This document shows, in pieces, positions 52,366 to 61,237 of a stretch of DNA of 64,000 nucleotides. Numbering within the stretch: the first letter of the stretch is position 1; every line of letters begins with the position of its first letter. Location: the NCBI GenBank assembly GCA_049514575.1, contig JBEKUX010000001.1:62001-126000 (forward strand), in the 5' to 3' direction. The notes below the pieces were generated by a model that saw only the letters and a list, made by a program, of their open reading frames with translations, was not told the DNA's origin and made no database searches. Both the position numbers and the translations under genes were made by a program. This DNA is from BOG-1184 sp049514575 (GTDB lineage: Bacteria; Fibrobacterota; Chitinivibrionia; Chitinivibrionales; Chitinispirillaceae).

Positions 52366-52397
52366 CAAAAAGAAAGGCGCCGCAGAGCAGCGCCTTT
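52366..52397 (-). terminator. Terminator after the Ig-domain lipoprotein gene
   Basis: On the minus strand AAAGGCGC pairs with GCGCCTTT across a 9-base loop and runs into CTTTTT. It closes the 52426-53985 gene and separates it from tssE. Confidence 0.85.
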
Positions 52398-52425
52398 GCA
52401 GGGTAATAACACTCAGCGCATGCAG

Positions 52426-53985
52426 TTACCGGAACAGCAGGAATTTTTGATGCTTTCTGATCCGCGGAATAGAAGGTCTTACGGCTCTCTTTGGTGTGCC
52501 CGTGTTATTCTGGCCCAGGAATGTATAATACCAATCCGGGGAATAATCATCAGGACACGAAGTGGGGTTCTGGTAATAGGTATAGGCTGCATGACCTGAA
52601 TTGGTGCTTGTATAGGTCATATCGCCGTTGCTGTTCCAGTTAATGGTCACTTGCTCTCCGGTGGTGTTGCCGGTGATCTTTACCTGAGTGCATGAGATCT
52701 CTGCTGCCGTACCTTTAAAACCGATGCTGTCGTATGCCCAGTCCCACGACATCCAGTCATCAGCATAACAGTAGTTATTACTGCCTGAGAAGTACACTGC
52801 AACGGTAGTGGGAGTGAAAATAAGCGTGTCCGACAAATACGTGTTAAATATCCACGTGCCGATCAGACCTGTGCCTGTTCCGACACGGATAAAATTTTCG
52901 GTGTCGCAAAACATGTAAACGGTATCGCATTCATACAGGCTCAGTATATTACCGGAGACAGTGTACCGCATGCCGAAAGTCCCGCCTGAGGTATCATATT
53001 GAGTCACCAAGGTAGTACCATTGCAATAAGTGTAAGAAGATATTTGTGGGGGTTCATAAATGGACATGCTGTCGCCGGAGACAGTGTAGGGCCAAACGTA
53101 AGGGGCCGGATTTACCGTGAGCGTTGCGCCAATTGAGGTGACGTTTCCCTGAGAGTTCCAGACATAGACCGTATAGATTGCCGCATCAGCCTGTGTTGCT
53201 GAAGAAATGTAATAGAGGTCGTTTGTCGCGCCGGAAATATCAGTCCCGTTCTTTCGCCATTGATATTGCGGAGCAGGGTTGCCGGTGGTGACAACAGTGA
53301 AGGTCGCGGAACCGCCTTCATCAACGGTCAATGACTGCGGCTGCACGATGATGGAGGGTGCTGCAGGGGCAGAGGGAATTACCACGAGTAGAACCGAATT
53401 TGACGTAACGCGTCCTGCGGAGTTGGTGACGATCACCCGGTAGGACCCTGAATTGGCGGCCGTTGCGGAAGCTATAACGTATGTTGCGCTTGTCGCGCCG
53501 GCAATAGCGGTATCGTTTCTCTGCCATTGGTAGCCCGGTGCGGGATCGCCCGAGGCATCAACGGTAAAGCTCGCCGGGCTGCCTTCATTAACCGTCTGTG
53601 AAACCGGTTGCGTGGTTATCGCGGGCGCAATACGCACCGTGAGTGTTGCCGGGTCCGAAGTGTCGCGTCCTGCGGAGTTGGTGACGATCACCCGGTAGGA
53701 CCCTGAATTGGCGGCCGTTGCGGAAGCTATAGCGTACGTTGCGCTTGTCGCGCCGGCAATAGCGGTGTCGTTTCTCTGCCATTGGTAGCCCGGTGCGGGA
53801 TCGCCCGAGGCATCAACGGTAAAGCTCGCCGGGCTGCCTTCATTAACCGTCTGTGAAGCCGGTTGCGTCGTTATCGTGGGTGCAATACCGCTCGGCCCTG
53901 TCGGACTGCTTTTTTTGCTGCATGTCCACACCACAAGGCCTGCGGCCAGTGCGACTGCGCAGAAAAGCATCAACCGTTTACGCAT
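52426..53985 (-). CDS. Lipoprotein with three Ig-like domains and a repeated C-terminal domain
   Basis: 519 residues. ATG 53985 follows AAGGGGGAAG and opens MRKRLMLFCAVALAAG ending WTCSKK, a lipoprotein-type leader shared with the next two genes. Three I-set-like immunoglobulin domains follow (about 38-120, 123-205, 210-300), each with the pattern QPxSQTVNEGSPASFTVDAS and GSYRVIVTNSAG; the first two are near-identical. The C-terminal 220 residues (TVSGDSMSIYEPPQISSYTY, NYCYADDWMSWDWAYDS, VTINWNSNGDMTYTSTNSGH) are common to all three paralogues and end in a basic tail, RIRKHQKFLLFR. The domain is not one I can name. Surface adhesion or ligand binding is an inference from the Ig folds. Confidence 0.72.
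   Translation of the reverse strand: MRKRLMLFCAVALAAGLVVWTCSKKSSPTGPSGIAPTITTQPASQTVNEGSPASFTVDASGDPAPGYQWQRNDTAIAGATSATYAIASATAANSGSYRVIVTNSAGRDTSDPATLTVRIAPAITTQPVSQTVNEGSPASFTVDASGDPAPGYQWQRNDTAIAGATSATYVIASATAANSGSYRVIVTNSAGRVTSNSVLLVVIPSAPAAPSIIVQPQSLTVDEGGSATFTVVTTGNPAPQYQWRKNGTDISGATNDLYYISSATQADAAIYTVYVWNSQGNVTSIGATLTVNPAPYVWPYTVSGDSMSIYEPPQISSYTYCNGTTLVTQYDTSGGTFGMRYTVSGNILSLYECDTVYMFCDTENFIRVGTGTGLIGTWIFNTYLSDTLIFTPTTVAVYFSGSNNYCYADDWMSWDWAYDSIGFKGTAAEISCTQVKITGNTTGEQVTINWNSNGDMTYTSTNSGHAAYTYYQNPTSCPDDYSPDWYYTFLGQNNTGTPKRAVRPSIPRIRKHQKFLLFR
53411..53876. repeat. Tandem 255-nt duplication encoding two Ig domains
   Basis: Positions 53411-53621 and 53666-53876 are nearly identical at a period of 255 nt (85 codons), with only a few substitutions. 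The reading frame is kept. Such low divergence points to a recent duplication or ongoing gene conversion; the third Ig domain is much more diverged. Confidence 0.85.
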
Positions 53986-54048
53986 AGCTTCCCCCTTCTC
54001 GGGTGAATGGAAAGGCATTTGCAGAGCAGTAACACTCAGCGCATGCAG

Positions 54049-54849
54049 TTACCGGAACAGCGGGAATTTTGGATGCTTTCTGATCCGCGGAACAGCGGGC
54101 CTTGCGGCCCTCTTTGCCGTAGGCGTGTATCTATTGTTATTGTCAAGGAACCCGGAATAATACCAGTCCGGCTCGTAATTATCAGGACACGAAGCGGGGT
54201 TCTCGTAATAGGTATACGCTGCATGACCTGAATTGGTGCTTGTATAGGTCATATCGCCGTTGCTGTTCCAGCTAATGGTCACCTTTTCCTGCGTGACGTT
54301 TCCGGTCAATGTTACCTGTGTACAGGAAACTTTTGTCGCCGTCACATTATAGTAGGCGCTGTCAGACGCCCAGTCCCACGACATCCAGTCATCGGCATAA
54401 CAGTTGACAAAGGTTTCGGTCACGGTGAGGGTGTTGGCGGTGAAGTAAAGCATCGCTTCCCCTCCCTGGAGACCGGTATTGGAGAGGGACCACTGGCCTT
54501 GCAGTCACGAGCCTATTCCAACGCGGACAAAAACCGCAGTATCAGGGCCTGATACAAATTTCAGCGTATTTCCGTCAAGAACAAAAGGCAGTGCCTGGTT
54601 TTGTGCAGGGGTGGTATCGGAATAGGTCGCCAGGCTGTCAATATCGCAATAAGAGTAGGTGTAAATTTCCTGCGGTACAGAAATAATGATATCATTACCC
54701 GCAACCGTGTAATTTACGGTCTGAGATTGGTTGGTTATGCCGCCTCCGTCTCCTGAACCGGTGGGATTGTCTTTCTTACTGCACGTCCATAGCTGCAGAC
54801 TTGCGGCGGCCGCGGCACACACGCAGAACAATACTGCCCGTTTGCGCAT
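54049..54849 (-). pseudogene. Paralogous lipoprotein gene broken by one in-frame TGA
   Basis: The frame opens at ATG 54849 (MRKRAVLFCVCAAAAASLQL, then WTCSKKDNP) and stops at TGA 54505-54507, then continues in the same frame to the normal end at 54049 with NCYADDWMSWDWASDS and a basic tail RIRKHPKFPLFR. In the paralogues the position of the stop is a glycine (VGTGTGLIGTW, GTGSGLTGIW; here VGIGS-stop-LQGQW), so one GGA-to-TGA change explains it. TGA ends many intact genes in this window, so recoding is unlikely. It lacks the Ig domains of its neighbour. It is either a fresh pseudogene or a sequencing error. Confidence 0.8.
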
Positions 54850-54953
54850 AGCATACCCCCTTATTGTGAATGAAAAGATACTTTGCAGGTGTGAAAATCA
54901 AAATACATCGTGTTTTTTCTATTAGCAACAGATTATCCGGAGGCAAGGTATTG

Positions 54954-54985
54954 TAAAAAGAGGGCGCCGCAGAGCGGCGCCTTTT
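54954..54985 (-). terminator. Terminator after the third paralogous lipoprotein gene
   Basis: On the minus strand GGCGCCGC-TCT-GCGGCGCC is a perfect 8-bp hairpin followed by CTCTTTTT. It closes the gene at 55016-55804. Its sequence is close to that of the terminator at 52366-52397, as expected for a tandem duplication that included the 3' flank. Confidence 0.85.
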
Positions 54986-55015
54986 AAAAGACTGATCAGT
55001 CTGTTGCCCGTTGAT

Positions 55016-55804
55016 TTACCAGCGGACCGGGTGTTTTTTGACCCGCGGAACAGAAGGTCTTACGGCTCTCTTTGCCGGTGGCGAGGCCTTGAGATTATTG
55101 TCAAGGAACCCGGTATAATACCAGTCCGGATAATCGTTCGGGCACGAGGTCGGGTTTGAGTAGTACGTATGCGCCGTGTGGCCGGAAACAGTGCTCGTAA
55201 AGGTCGCGTCGCCTGCGCTGTTGAAGGAAATCGTCACCTGTTCGTTCGTTACGTTGCCGTGCAACGTTACCTGTGAGCAGGAGACTTTTGTCACAGTCAC
55301 ATTATACCAGGCGCTGTCGGCATAGGTGCCGCCCGAATTCCACATATCGATGATGTCATCGGCATAACAGTTGGTTAAGGTCGCCACGATGGTGGTGGCA
55401 GTTACATCAAGCTGTGACGGCCATCCATACGGCGCACTGACAACGACCCAGATGCCGGTCAACCCGGAACCGGTTCCGGAACGGTCATAGTATGCGGTAT
55501 CGGTGGATTGTATCAGCGTCAGCGTATTGCCTGAAATAGAATAGGGCATGGTCGAAACATATTCGGGGGAGGTATCATTTTCCGTCACCAGGCTGTTGCC
55601 ATTACAATAAGAATAAGTGGTTATCTCCTGGGGAAACGTAGCGATGATATCGGTACCGGAAACGTAATAGGTTAACGTCTGAGTGTTCCCGCCGCCAATG
55701 TCTCCTCCTCCCGGACCCGAGGGATTGCTCTTTTTACTGCACGTCCACATCGCAAGGCCTGCGGCCAGCGCGAATACGCAGAATATCATCAACCTTTTAC
55801 GCAT
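55016..55804 (-). CDS. Paralogous lipoprotein of unknown function
   Basis: 262 residues, the same family as the two genes downstream. The leader MRKRLMIFCVFALAAGLAM ends WTCSKK; a Gly/Pro linker follows, then a strand-rich body with TYYVSGTDIIATFPQEITTY, NCYADDIIDMW and VTISFNSAGDATFTSTVSGH, and a basic tail VRPSVPRVKKHPVRW. It has no Ig domains and may be the ancestral form. Six or more paired cysteines recur at the same places in all three. Its own terminator lies 30 bases downstream. Function unknown. Confidence 0.68.
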   Translation of the reverse strand: MRKRLMIFCVFALAAGLAMWTCSKKSNPSGPGGGDIGGGNTQTLTYYVSGTDIIATFPQEITTYSYCNGNSLVTENDTSPEYVSTMPYSISGNTLTLIQSTDTAYYDRSGTGSGLTGIWVVVSAPYGWPSQLDVTATTIVATLTNCYADDIIDMWNSGGTYADSAWYNVTVTKVSCSQVTLHGNVTNEQVTISFNSAGDATFTSTVSGHTAHTYYSNPTSCPNDYPDWYYTGFLDNNLKASPPAKRAVRPSVPRVKKHPVRW

Positions 55805-55904
55805 ATACTGCCTCCTCTTTTATAGTGTGTGTGGTTTACTTTTGTTGTTATACCTTATAATATAATGGTTTTTGCTGTACAAACACAAAAAACCCGCATG
55901 CCGT

Positions 55905-56402
55905 TCACCACCCCTGCACCGAGTTCTCCAATATACGCTGCACCAGGGCTTTTACCGCGGCCTGCTCTCCGTCGGTCTCTTTCTGCTTCTGCTGGTCATA
56001 AATGCCTTCGCCGGTCACGCTCCCTTTATAGATCGTCTCGTCTTTCTTTTTATCCGTGAACTCCACCTGCGCAGTTATGCGGACCACATACTGCTGGACG
56101 CTTACCTGGCGCGTTTCCGCGGCGCTGAAGGTGTACGGCGTGTTGGAGTACGCCGTGACGGTCCCGGTGATCTCGGCGTCGCCGTTCCGCTGCACGACCT
56201 TGAGCAGGTTGCCGGACAGGAGTTCATTGGTCATCTCCTGCGTAATGTCTTCGGCGACATTCGGTTGAAGCGACTCATTAGAAAAAAGGGGTATTTCAAC
56301 GGTCTTCAGGTGCGAAGGGAGTGTTGAGCCGCTGAAAGTGTAAATGCAGCCGCAGAGACCGAGAACAAGGGAAGCGAGAACCACAGATGTTTTTCTGATC
56401 AT
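55905..56402 (-). CDS. lptE: LptE-like outer-membrane lipoprotein
   Basis: 165 residues with a lipobox LCGC (Cys19) and the LptE-type start FSGSTLPSHLKTVEIPLFSN, then NVAEDITQEMTNELLSGN and a C-terminal AAVKALVQRILENSVQGW. LptE plugs the LptD barrel and helps insert lipopolysaccharide into the outer leaflet. The gene starts 4 bases after the DinG-like gene stops, so the two share a transcript. LptD is not in the window. Confidence 0.85.
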   Translation of the reverse strand: MIRKTSVVLASLVLGLCGCIYTFSGSTLPSHLKTVEIPLFSNESLQPNVAEDITQEMTNELLSGNLLKVVQRNGDAEITGTVTAYSNTPYTFSAAETRQVSVQQYVVRITAQVEFTDKKKDETIYKGSVTGEGIYDQQKQKETDGEQAAVKALVQRILENSVQGW

Positions 56403-56405
56403 GGG

Positions 56406-59333
56406 TCATACCTCGTCGAAAGGAATATACGTAACGGTGGAAACCGGCGCAGGCGCGTCATCGAAGAAGCTCTTTATCCTGCCGAGCATCTCAGGAACAT
56501 CATTGAACGATTGGAAGTCTCCGTCAAGCGAGCGGATGAACTGCCTGCCGTAGCCTTTATTGATTATGCGGTTGTCAAGAACGACGAGCGCGCCGCGGTC
56601 CGTGGAAGTCCTGATCAGCCTGCCGCAACCCTGGCGGAACCGGATCACGGCCTCCGGGACCGCATACGACATGAACGCTTCGCCGTGGAGTTTCGTCATT
56701 TTTTCCGCGATCGCCAGATTGAGCGGATGGGTCGGTACCGGGAACGGCAGCCGCGGGATGACGACTATTTCGCATGTTTCACCCGGCACGTCGATGCCTT
56801 CCCAGAAACTGTCGGTGCCTAAGAGGACCATATGCTGGTTATGCCTGAACTGTTCGAGCAGTGCGTGCCTGCCGCCGCTGATGTTCTGCGCAAGGATGTT
56901 TTGCCGCGCGAGCCGCGGATCCGCCCGCAGCCTTTTGTAAACATCGTCGAGCATGGCGTTGGCGGTAAAAAGGATGAGAATATTTTTTTTAAACGAAGCG
57001 TGCAGATCCCCGACCACCGAAGCGACCAGCGCCGTGAATTCCGGCGAATCGGGGTCCGGCGCCCGCTTCAGCGCACCGAGGAGCGCCTGGTCCTTTGTAA
57101 ATGGGCTCGGGAAAAAATGGACGACGGTGCGCGCCGTATGCGCCTGGAGACCGACCGATTTGAAAAAATATTCAACCGACCGGGCGACCGAGAGGGTCGC
57201 CGACGTGAACACGACGGCGCCGTCGCATTCGGACCATATCGAGGAAAGCAGCCCTGCCACGTCGAGCGGAACGCCGCAGAGTTTCGCCCAGCCCTTGTCC
57301 GGATTGCCTTCGGCCCAGAAAGCATGGTCCTCGGTCTGCGCCGCGATGAGATAGCCGAGGTCCGCGTAAAGCTGGGAGGTGCGCTCCTGGCAGGCGGGCA
57401 CCTCTTCCCCCGCAATCTCAAGGACACTTGCTGAAAGAGAACTTGCGGGGAGGTCCTGCTTGATCTGGTACAGCTCATCCTTGATCGTTTCAAGCGTGTT
57501 TGCAAAGGCCAGGGCCTCACCATTGGACGAGAAATCCGCGTTCGTAACCGGGATCTGGTATCCCGCCGCGCCGGGGAGTGCTTCGTATTTTTTTGCCAGC
57601 GCCCAGGCGTTTATCGATTCCAGAAAAGCCGTTGCATGTTTCCGCACCTTCTTCAGGTGCGATTTGAGCCTGGTCCCGTGCGCGGCGAGCGACTCGTTTC
57701 CTTTGGTGTCGCCGATGCGCTGCACCAGATTGTTGAGCTGTTCCATGAAAAGCGAGACCCGGTTCGTATCGAGCTCCACGCGCAGGAAGCGGTGGCCCCC
57801 GGATTCGAGGTGGTGCGCCTCGTCGAAAATAATCGAGCCTATTTTTCCAAGGAACGAATCCGCTTTTCCGGTTTCGGAGAAAAACAGGGCGTGATTGATG
57901 ATGACGACGTGCGAGGACTGTGCCTTCTGCCGCGCCCGTTGGAGAAAACAGGACTTGAAGAAGGGGCAGTGCCGGCCGCCGCAGCCGTGCCGGTCGCCGG
58001 CGTGGCTTTCCGCCGAGATCAGGTCCCAGACTTTCTGGAACCATTTCGGGTTGAACTGGTTCTGCTCCTCGATGTCGCCCGTGGCGGTCGACTCGACCCA
58101 CGGGATGAGCGGGAGTATGGCAAACCGTTCCCTGATGGAAAGGTTTCCCGCTTCACCGAGAAGAAGGCGTTCCCATCGGTAAAGACACAAGTAATTTGCC
58201 CGGCCCTTGAGCACGCTGTACCGCAGGCCGCCGGCGCCGGCGATTTTCGCAACGAGCGGAAGTTCTTTTGACATCAGCTGGTCCTGCAGGTTCCGGGTCC
58301 GGGTGGCGACCACGATACGCGTGTTGTTTGCAAGCGCCCACAAACTTGCCGGAATAAGGTAGGCGAGGGTCTTGCCGGTCCCGGTTCCGGCCTCTGCCAC
58401 CAGGATGGACCGGGAATTGAATGCCTCGGCGACTTCGACAGCCATTGAGAGCTGGGACGGACGGAGCGTAAATGACGGCATGTTTTTTTCAAGACTGCCG
58501 CCGCCGGAGAAAATCGAGCGGATGTTCGAGGTTTCGACGGTACGAAAGGCTGCAGGCATCGGAAGACGGGGCGCGGCGGTCTCGGTCTGGCTGGTTTGTA
58601 TGCTCACGGCCGGGTGAGCGTTTCCGAGGGTTGCGAATATCAGGGTTTTAAGGAACGATGCGGGCGCGGCTGCGGCCATTGTCCGGCGTACATGAATCGG
58701 GAGTTCCGCTATTTTCGGAATGAGAAGGGTCGCTATCTCGCCCGACGCCTTGGCGTCGGCCAGGGCCCGGTGGGCGTTGGTGAGCGTTACGTCGAGTTTA
58801 TCGCTGACCGATTTCAGCGAAAAGCGCATCCCGGACTGCATGAGGATTTTCGAAAGCAGCACGGTATCGAGCGACAGTTTGCCGGTCATACGCTGTCCCG
58901 CGCGTTCCAGCTCTTTATTCAAAAACGTGATGTCGAACGTTATCTGATGGCCGCAGAGAGGAAGGTCGCCGATAAAGGCTAATAGCTCCGGCGCGATAGC
59001 GGCAAAAGGGGGGGCGGCGGCGACATCGGCGTCGGTGATGCCGGTGAGATCGATGATGGCCGGCGGGATCGGGACGCCGGGATTGACAAGGGAAGAAAAC
59101 TCGCCCGCATGCTTGCCGCCCGTAAATTTAACGGCGCCGATCTCGGTGACGCGGTCGGATGAAAAATCGAGCCCGGTGGTTTCAACGTCAATGGCCACAA
59201 AATCGGGGAGGGGAGCCGTTGGTGGCAATGGTGGGGGTCGTTTTGCAGGCGCAGGCTCATGCCGACGTTTGCCGGGGGGCGCTGCAAGCTGCTTTTTCAG
59301 TTTTTCGGATAAAAGGTCGCTCAACCGCGGCAT
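56406..59333 (-). CDS. DinG-type Fe-S helicase with N-terminal DnaQ-like exonuclease
   Basis: 975 residues. After a proline-rich start, residues about 45-215 are a DEDD exonuclease (VAIDVETTGLDF, LCGHQITFDITFL, NAHRALADAKAS). A superfamily 2 XPD/DinG helicase follows: Walker A EAGTGTGKTLAY with Lys321, the cluster cysteines in RANYLCLYRWERLL and HGCGGRHCPFFKSCFL, DEAHHLE, and the C-terminal GTDSFWEGIDVPGE and RFRQGCGRLIRTSTDRG. All four Fe-S cysteines and the exonuclease acids appear intact. DinG enzymes unwind R-loops and other structures ahead of replication forks. Fusion to an exonuclease is best known from Firmicutes. Confidence 0.9.
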   Translation of the reverse strand: MPRLSDLLSEKLKKQLAAPPGKRRHEPAPAKRPPPLPPTAPLPDFVAIDVETTGLDFSSDRVTEIGAVKFTGGKHAGEFSSLVNPGVPIPPAIIDLTGITDADVAAAPPFAAIAPELLAFIGDLPLCGHQITFDITFLNKELERAGQRMTGKLSLDTVLLSKILMQSGMRFSLKSVSDKLDVTLTNAHRALADAKASGEIATLLIPKIAELPIHVRRTMAAAAPASFLKTLIFATLGNAHPAVSIQTSQTETAAPRLPMPAAFRTVETSNIRSIFSGGGSLEKNMPSFTLRPSQLSMAVEVAEAFNSRSILVAEAGTGTGKTLAYLIPASLWALANNTRIVVATRTRNLQDQLMSKELPLVAKIAGAGGLRYSVLKGRANYLCLYRWERLLLGEAGNLSIRERFAILPLIPWVESTATGDIEEQNQFNPKWFQKVWDLISAESHAGDRHGCGGRHCPFFKSCFLQRARQKAQSSHVVIINHALFFSETGKADSFLGKIGSIIFDEAHHLESGGHRFLRVELDTNRVSLFMEQLNNLVQRIGDTKGNESLAAHGTRLKSHLKKVRKHATAFLESINAWALAKKYEALPGAAGYQIPVTNADFSSNGEALAFANTLETIKDELYQIKQDLPASSLSASVLEIAGEEVPACQERTSQLYADLGYLIAAQTEDHAFWAEGNPDKGWAKLCGVPLDVAGLLSSIWSECDGAVVFTSATLSVARSVEYFFKSVGLQAHTARTVVHFFPSPFTKDQALLGALKRAPDPDSPEFTALVASVVGDLHASFKKNILILFTANAMLDDVYKRLRADPRLARQNILAQNISGGRHALLEQFRHNQHMVLLGTDSFWEGIDVPGETCEIVVIPRLPFPVPTHPLNLAIAEKMTKLHGEAFMSYAVPEAVIRFRQGCGRLIRTSTDRGALVVLDNRIINKGYGRQFIRSLDGDFQSFNDVPEMLGRIKSFFDDAPAPVSTVTYIPFDEV

Positions 59334-59446
59334 GGAGCATGACTTTCAGGAAAAGTTATTTCCCGCATCGTACGCACGGTAAAAATACACTCCCACATCA
59401 TCGGCGATAAAAAATACTATTTTATAGTATGTTAAAAGGACTTTGC

Positions 59447-59531
59447 GGAGGATTAGGATAATGGTAATCCGGCGGTCTTGAAAACCGTTGCCCGTAAGGG
59501 CTTGGAAGTTCGAGTCTTCCATCCTCCGCCA
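59447..59531 (+). tRNA. tRNA-Ser (anticodon TGA)
   Basis: A class II tRNA with encoded CCA. Acceptor GGAGGAT pairs with ATCCTCC, discriminator G at 59528, CCA at 59529-59531. D-stem GGAT/ATCC, anticodon stem GCGGT/ACCGT around CTTGAAA with the anticodon TGA at 59479-59481 (reads UCA), variable arm GCCC-GTAA-GGGC, and T-arm GGAAG-TTCGAGT-CTTCC. It begins two bases inside a longer pairing (GC/GC) that could mislead start calling. Confidence 0.94.
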
Positions 59532-59539
59532 ATTAAATT

Positions 59540-60997
59540 ATGTATAATTTAAACGATCCCTCGGTTCTATGGGTTTCCCCGAATGCCGGCGACAACGGTA
59601 ACGGGACTCATGAAAATCCTTTCGGTGATATCCAGCGCGCGCTTGCTGACGTCAGGCCGGGTGCCACCATCGTGCTCATGGGCGGGGTGTACGGGCGCGA
59701 TACGACGTTCGATATTTCCGGTACGGTCCGGCAACCGATACGGATTGTCGCTGACCGGGGAGCGGAAGTCGAGATCCGTAACGCCTGCTGGTTTTTCTAT
59801 GATGTGAGCGACTGCATCGTTTCCGGATTGACCTTCAGGGACGCTCCGTACGGCGCCGTTTCGGTGATCGGCGCCTGTGCGCGCAACCGGTTCGAAAATT
59901 TACGGTTTGTTAATTGTGGGACTCGCCGGGCGACCTCATGCACGCTTTTTTTCGGCGGGTCGGGCGGCACTTGCAATGTGGTCGAGGGCTGCCGTTTTGA
60001 GCGGGCCGCAGAGGACGGTACGGCAGCGCGGGATTCCACGATAATGTCCATCGGACTCATGGTCAGCGAAGGCGACAAAGACGGCGGGGAGCCGCTGACG
60101 GACCATGTGTTCAGAAAAAATTATTTTGTCAATTACGATTACGGCATCCTTATCGGCACCGGCGATGCGCCGGCCGGTCAGTACAGCCATATCGTCGAGC
60201 AGAACACGGTCGAGCGGTGCGGCACCGAGGGAATTCTTGTAAAATGCGGCGATACCCTGGTGCGCGGCAACGTGGTGGTGCGGTGCCGGAACCGTTCCAT
60301 TACCATCGGCGCCGGCAGCGGCAGCTTTATCGGGTCGAACCGGATCCTCGATTGCGCGAACGGGATCGCCGTCTACGGCGACGGACATACGGTGGCGAAC
60401 AACTGCATCGTCCGGTGCGGCGGCGAGGCCATAGGAGTGTGCGGGGCATCGGCCGGTACGGAACTTCGCGCGGCGTCCAATATTATTGTTGAAAACAATA
60501 CCTGCATCGACAACGGTCGAAACCGGAAAAACCATACTGCCCGTGTCATCGGCGTCCGTATCGATCCGGGCACCACGTCCGTTGTCAGGAGGAATCTTTT
60601 TTACGGCGAGGGAATACCGTGCGCTGGTGCCGGCGCTGCCGTGAACGGCACACGGAAAACCGCGTCGTTAATTATCGAGAACATCTCGTCCGGACAATGC
60701 GGGACGGCCGAGGGCGTGGCAGCCGCAGATGTCGCGTTTGAAAACGGGAAAGATGACGATTTTACCAACACCTCCGGCTACGGCGCCGCAGGATGGGTGC
60801 TTACGCCGGATGCGTTTGATCCACATGGTGACGACATAGACGAGGCGGATGACTACCGCTGCGGACATTGGGAAATTGACGATACGGATGAGGAGCGCGG
60901 TGAGCCTGAAGCTGAAACCGCGAAGTCTGCGGCAGAGGATTTTGAAGGGTTTATGGAGAGGTTTTATTCTGATAAAGTGGAGAGAACGGATAATTGA
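59540..60997 (+). CDS. Right-handed parallel beta-helix protein
   Basis: 485 residues without a visible signal peptide. The start LWVSPNAGDNGNGTHENPFG, then IQRALADVRPGATIVLMGGV, is the typical entry strand of polysaccharide-lyase-like beta helices (DUF1565/PL6-like), and repeated N-N-x-hydrophobic coils follow (NTVERCGTEGILVKCGDTLV, NCIVRCGGEAIGVCG) to about residue 400. The last 60 residues are acidic and probably disordered. Catalytic residues of a lyase are not evident, so it may be structural or binding. The start is close to tRNA-Ser (8 bases), so it may be co-transcribed with it. The 240 bases after the gene hold only repeats. Confidence 0.68.
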   Translation: MYNLNDPSVLWVSPNAGDNGNGTHENPFGDIQRALADVRPGATIVLMGGVYGRDTTFDISGTVRQPIRIVADRGAEVEIRNACWFFYDVSDCIVSGLTFRDAPYGAVSVIGACARNRFENLRFVNCGTRRATSCTLFFGGSGGTCNVVEGCRFERAAEDGTAARDSTIMSIGLMVSEGDKDGGEPLTDHVFRKNYFVNYDYGILIGTGDAPAGQYSHIVEQNTVERCGTEGILVKCGDTLVRGNVVVRCRNRSITIGAGSGSFIGSNRILDCANGIAVYGDGHTVANNCIVRCGGEAIGVCGASAGTELRAASNIIVENNTCIDNGRNRKNHTARVIGVRIDPGTTSVVRRNLFYGEGIPCAGAGAAVNGTRKTASLIIENISSGQCGTAEGVAAADVAFENGKDDDFTNTSGYGAAGWVLTPDAFDPHGDDIDEADDYRCGHWEIDDTDEERGEPEAETAKSAAEDFEGFMERFYSDKVERTDN

Positions 60998-61128
60998 CAA
61001 AAATGATAAAGTACATATTTTTTTCTTGGCTAAAGGCTCCTGCGGAGGGTTTATGGGGTGTTGAAACTAAAGCAAAGGAACAAAGGTGAAATGTTTTTAC
61101 AGTTGCGTGATGCAGGCGGATTTTGTAG

Positions 61129-61148
61129 GGGCGTTCTGCTGAACGCCC
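61129..61148. repeat. REP-like hairpin
   Basis: GGGCGTTC-TGCT-GAACGCCC, a perfect 8-bp palindromic hairpin in the 240-base gap between the beta-helix gene and trpS. No T-run follows, so it looks more like a dispersed repeat than a terminator. Confidence 0.6.
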
Positions 61149-61237
61149 TTGACGGCCCTTGAAGCGAATCGGAAAAGAAGGCGGAAATTGACAAATAAAG
61201 GAAAACTAAGTTCACAAAAAAACAGGAGCATATAATA

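Noticed and set aside
54505..54507. TGA as a recoded glycine codon
   Set aside because: TGA is the normal stop for several intact genes here (for example recB, gcvH, gcvPA), so a single in-frame TGA is better explained by mutation or error.
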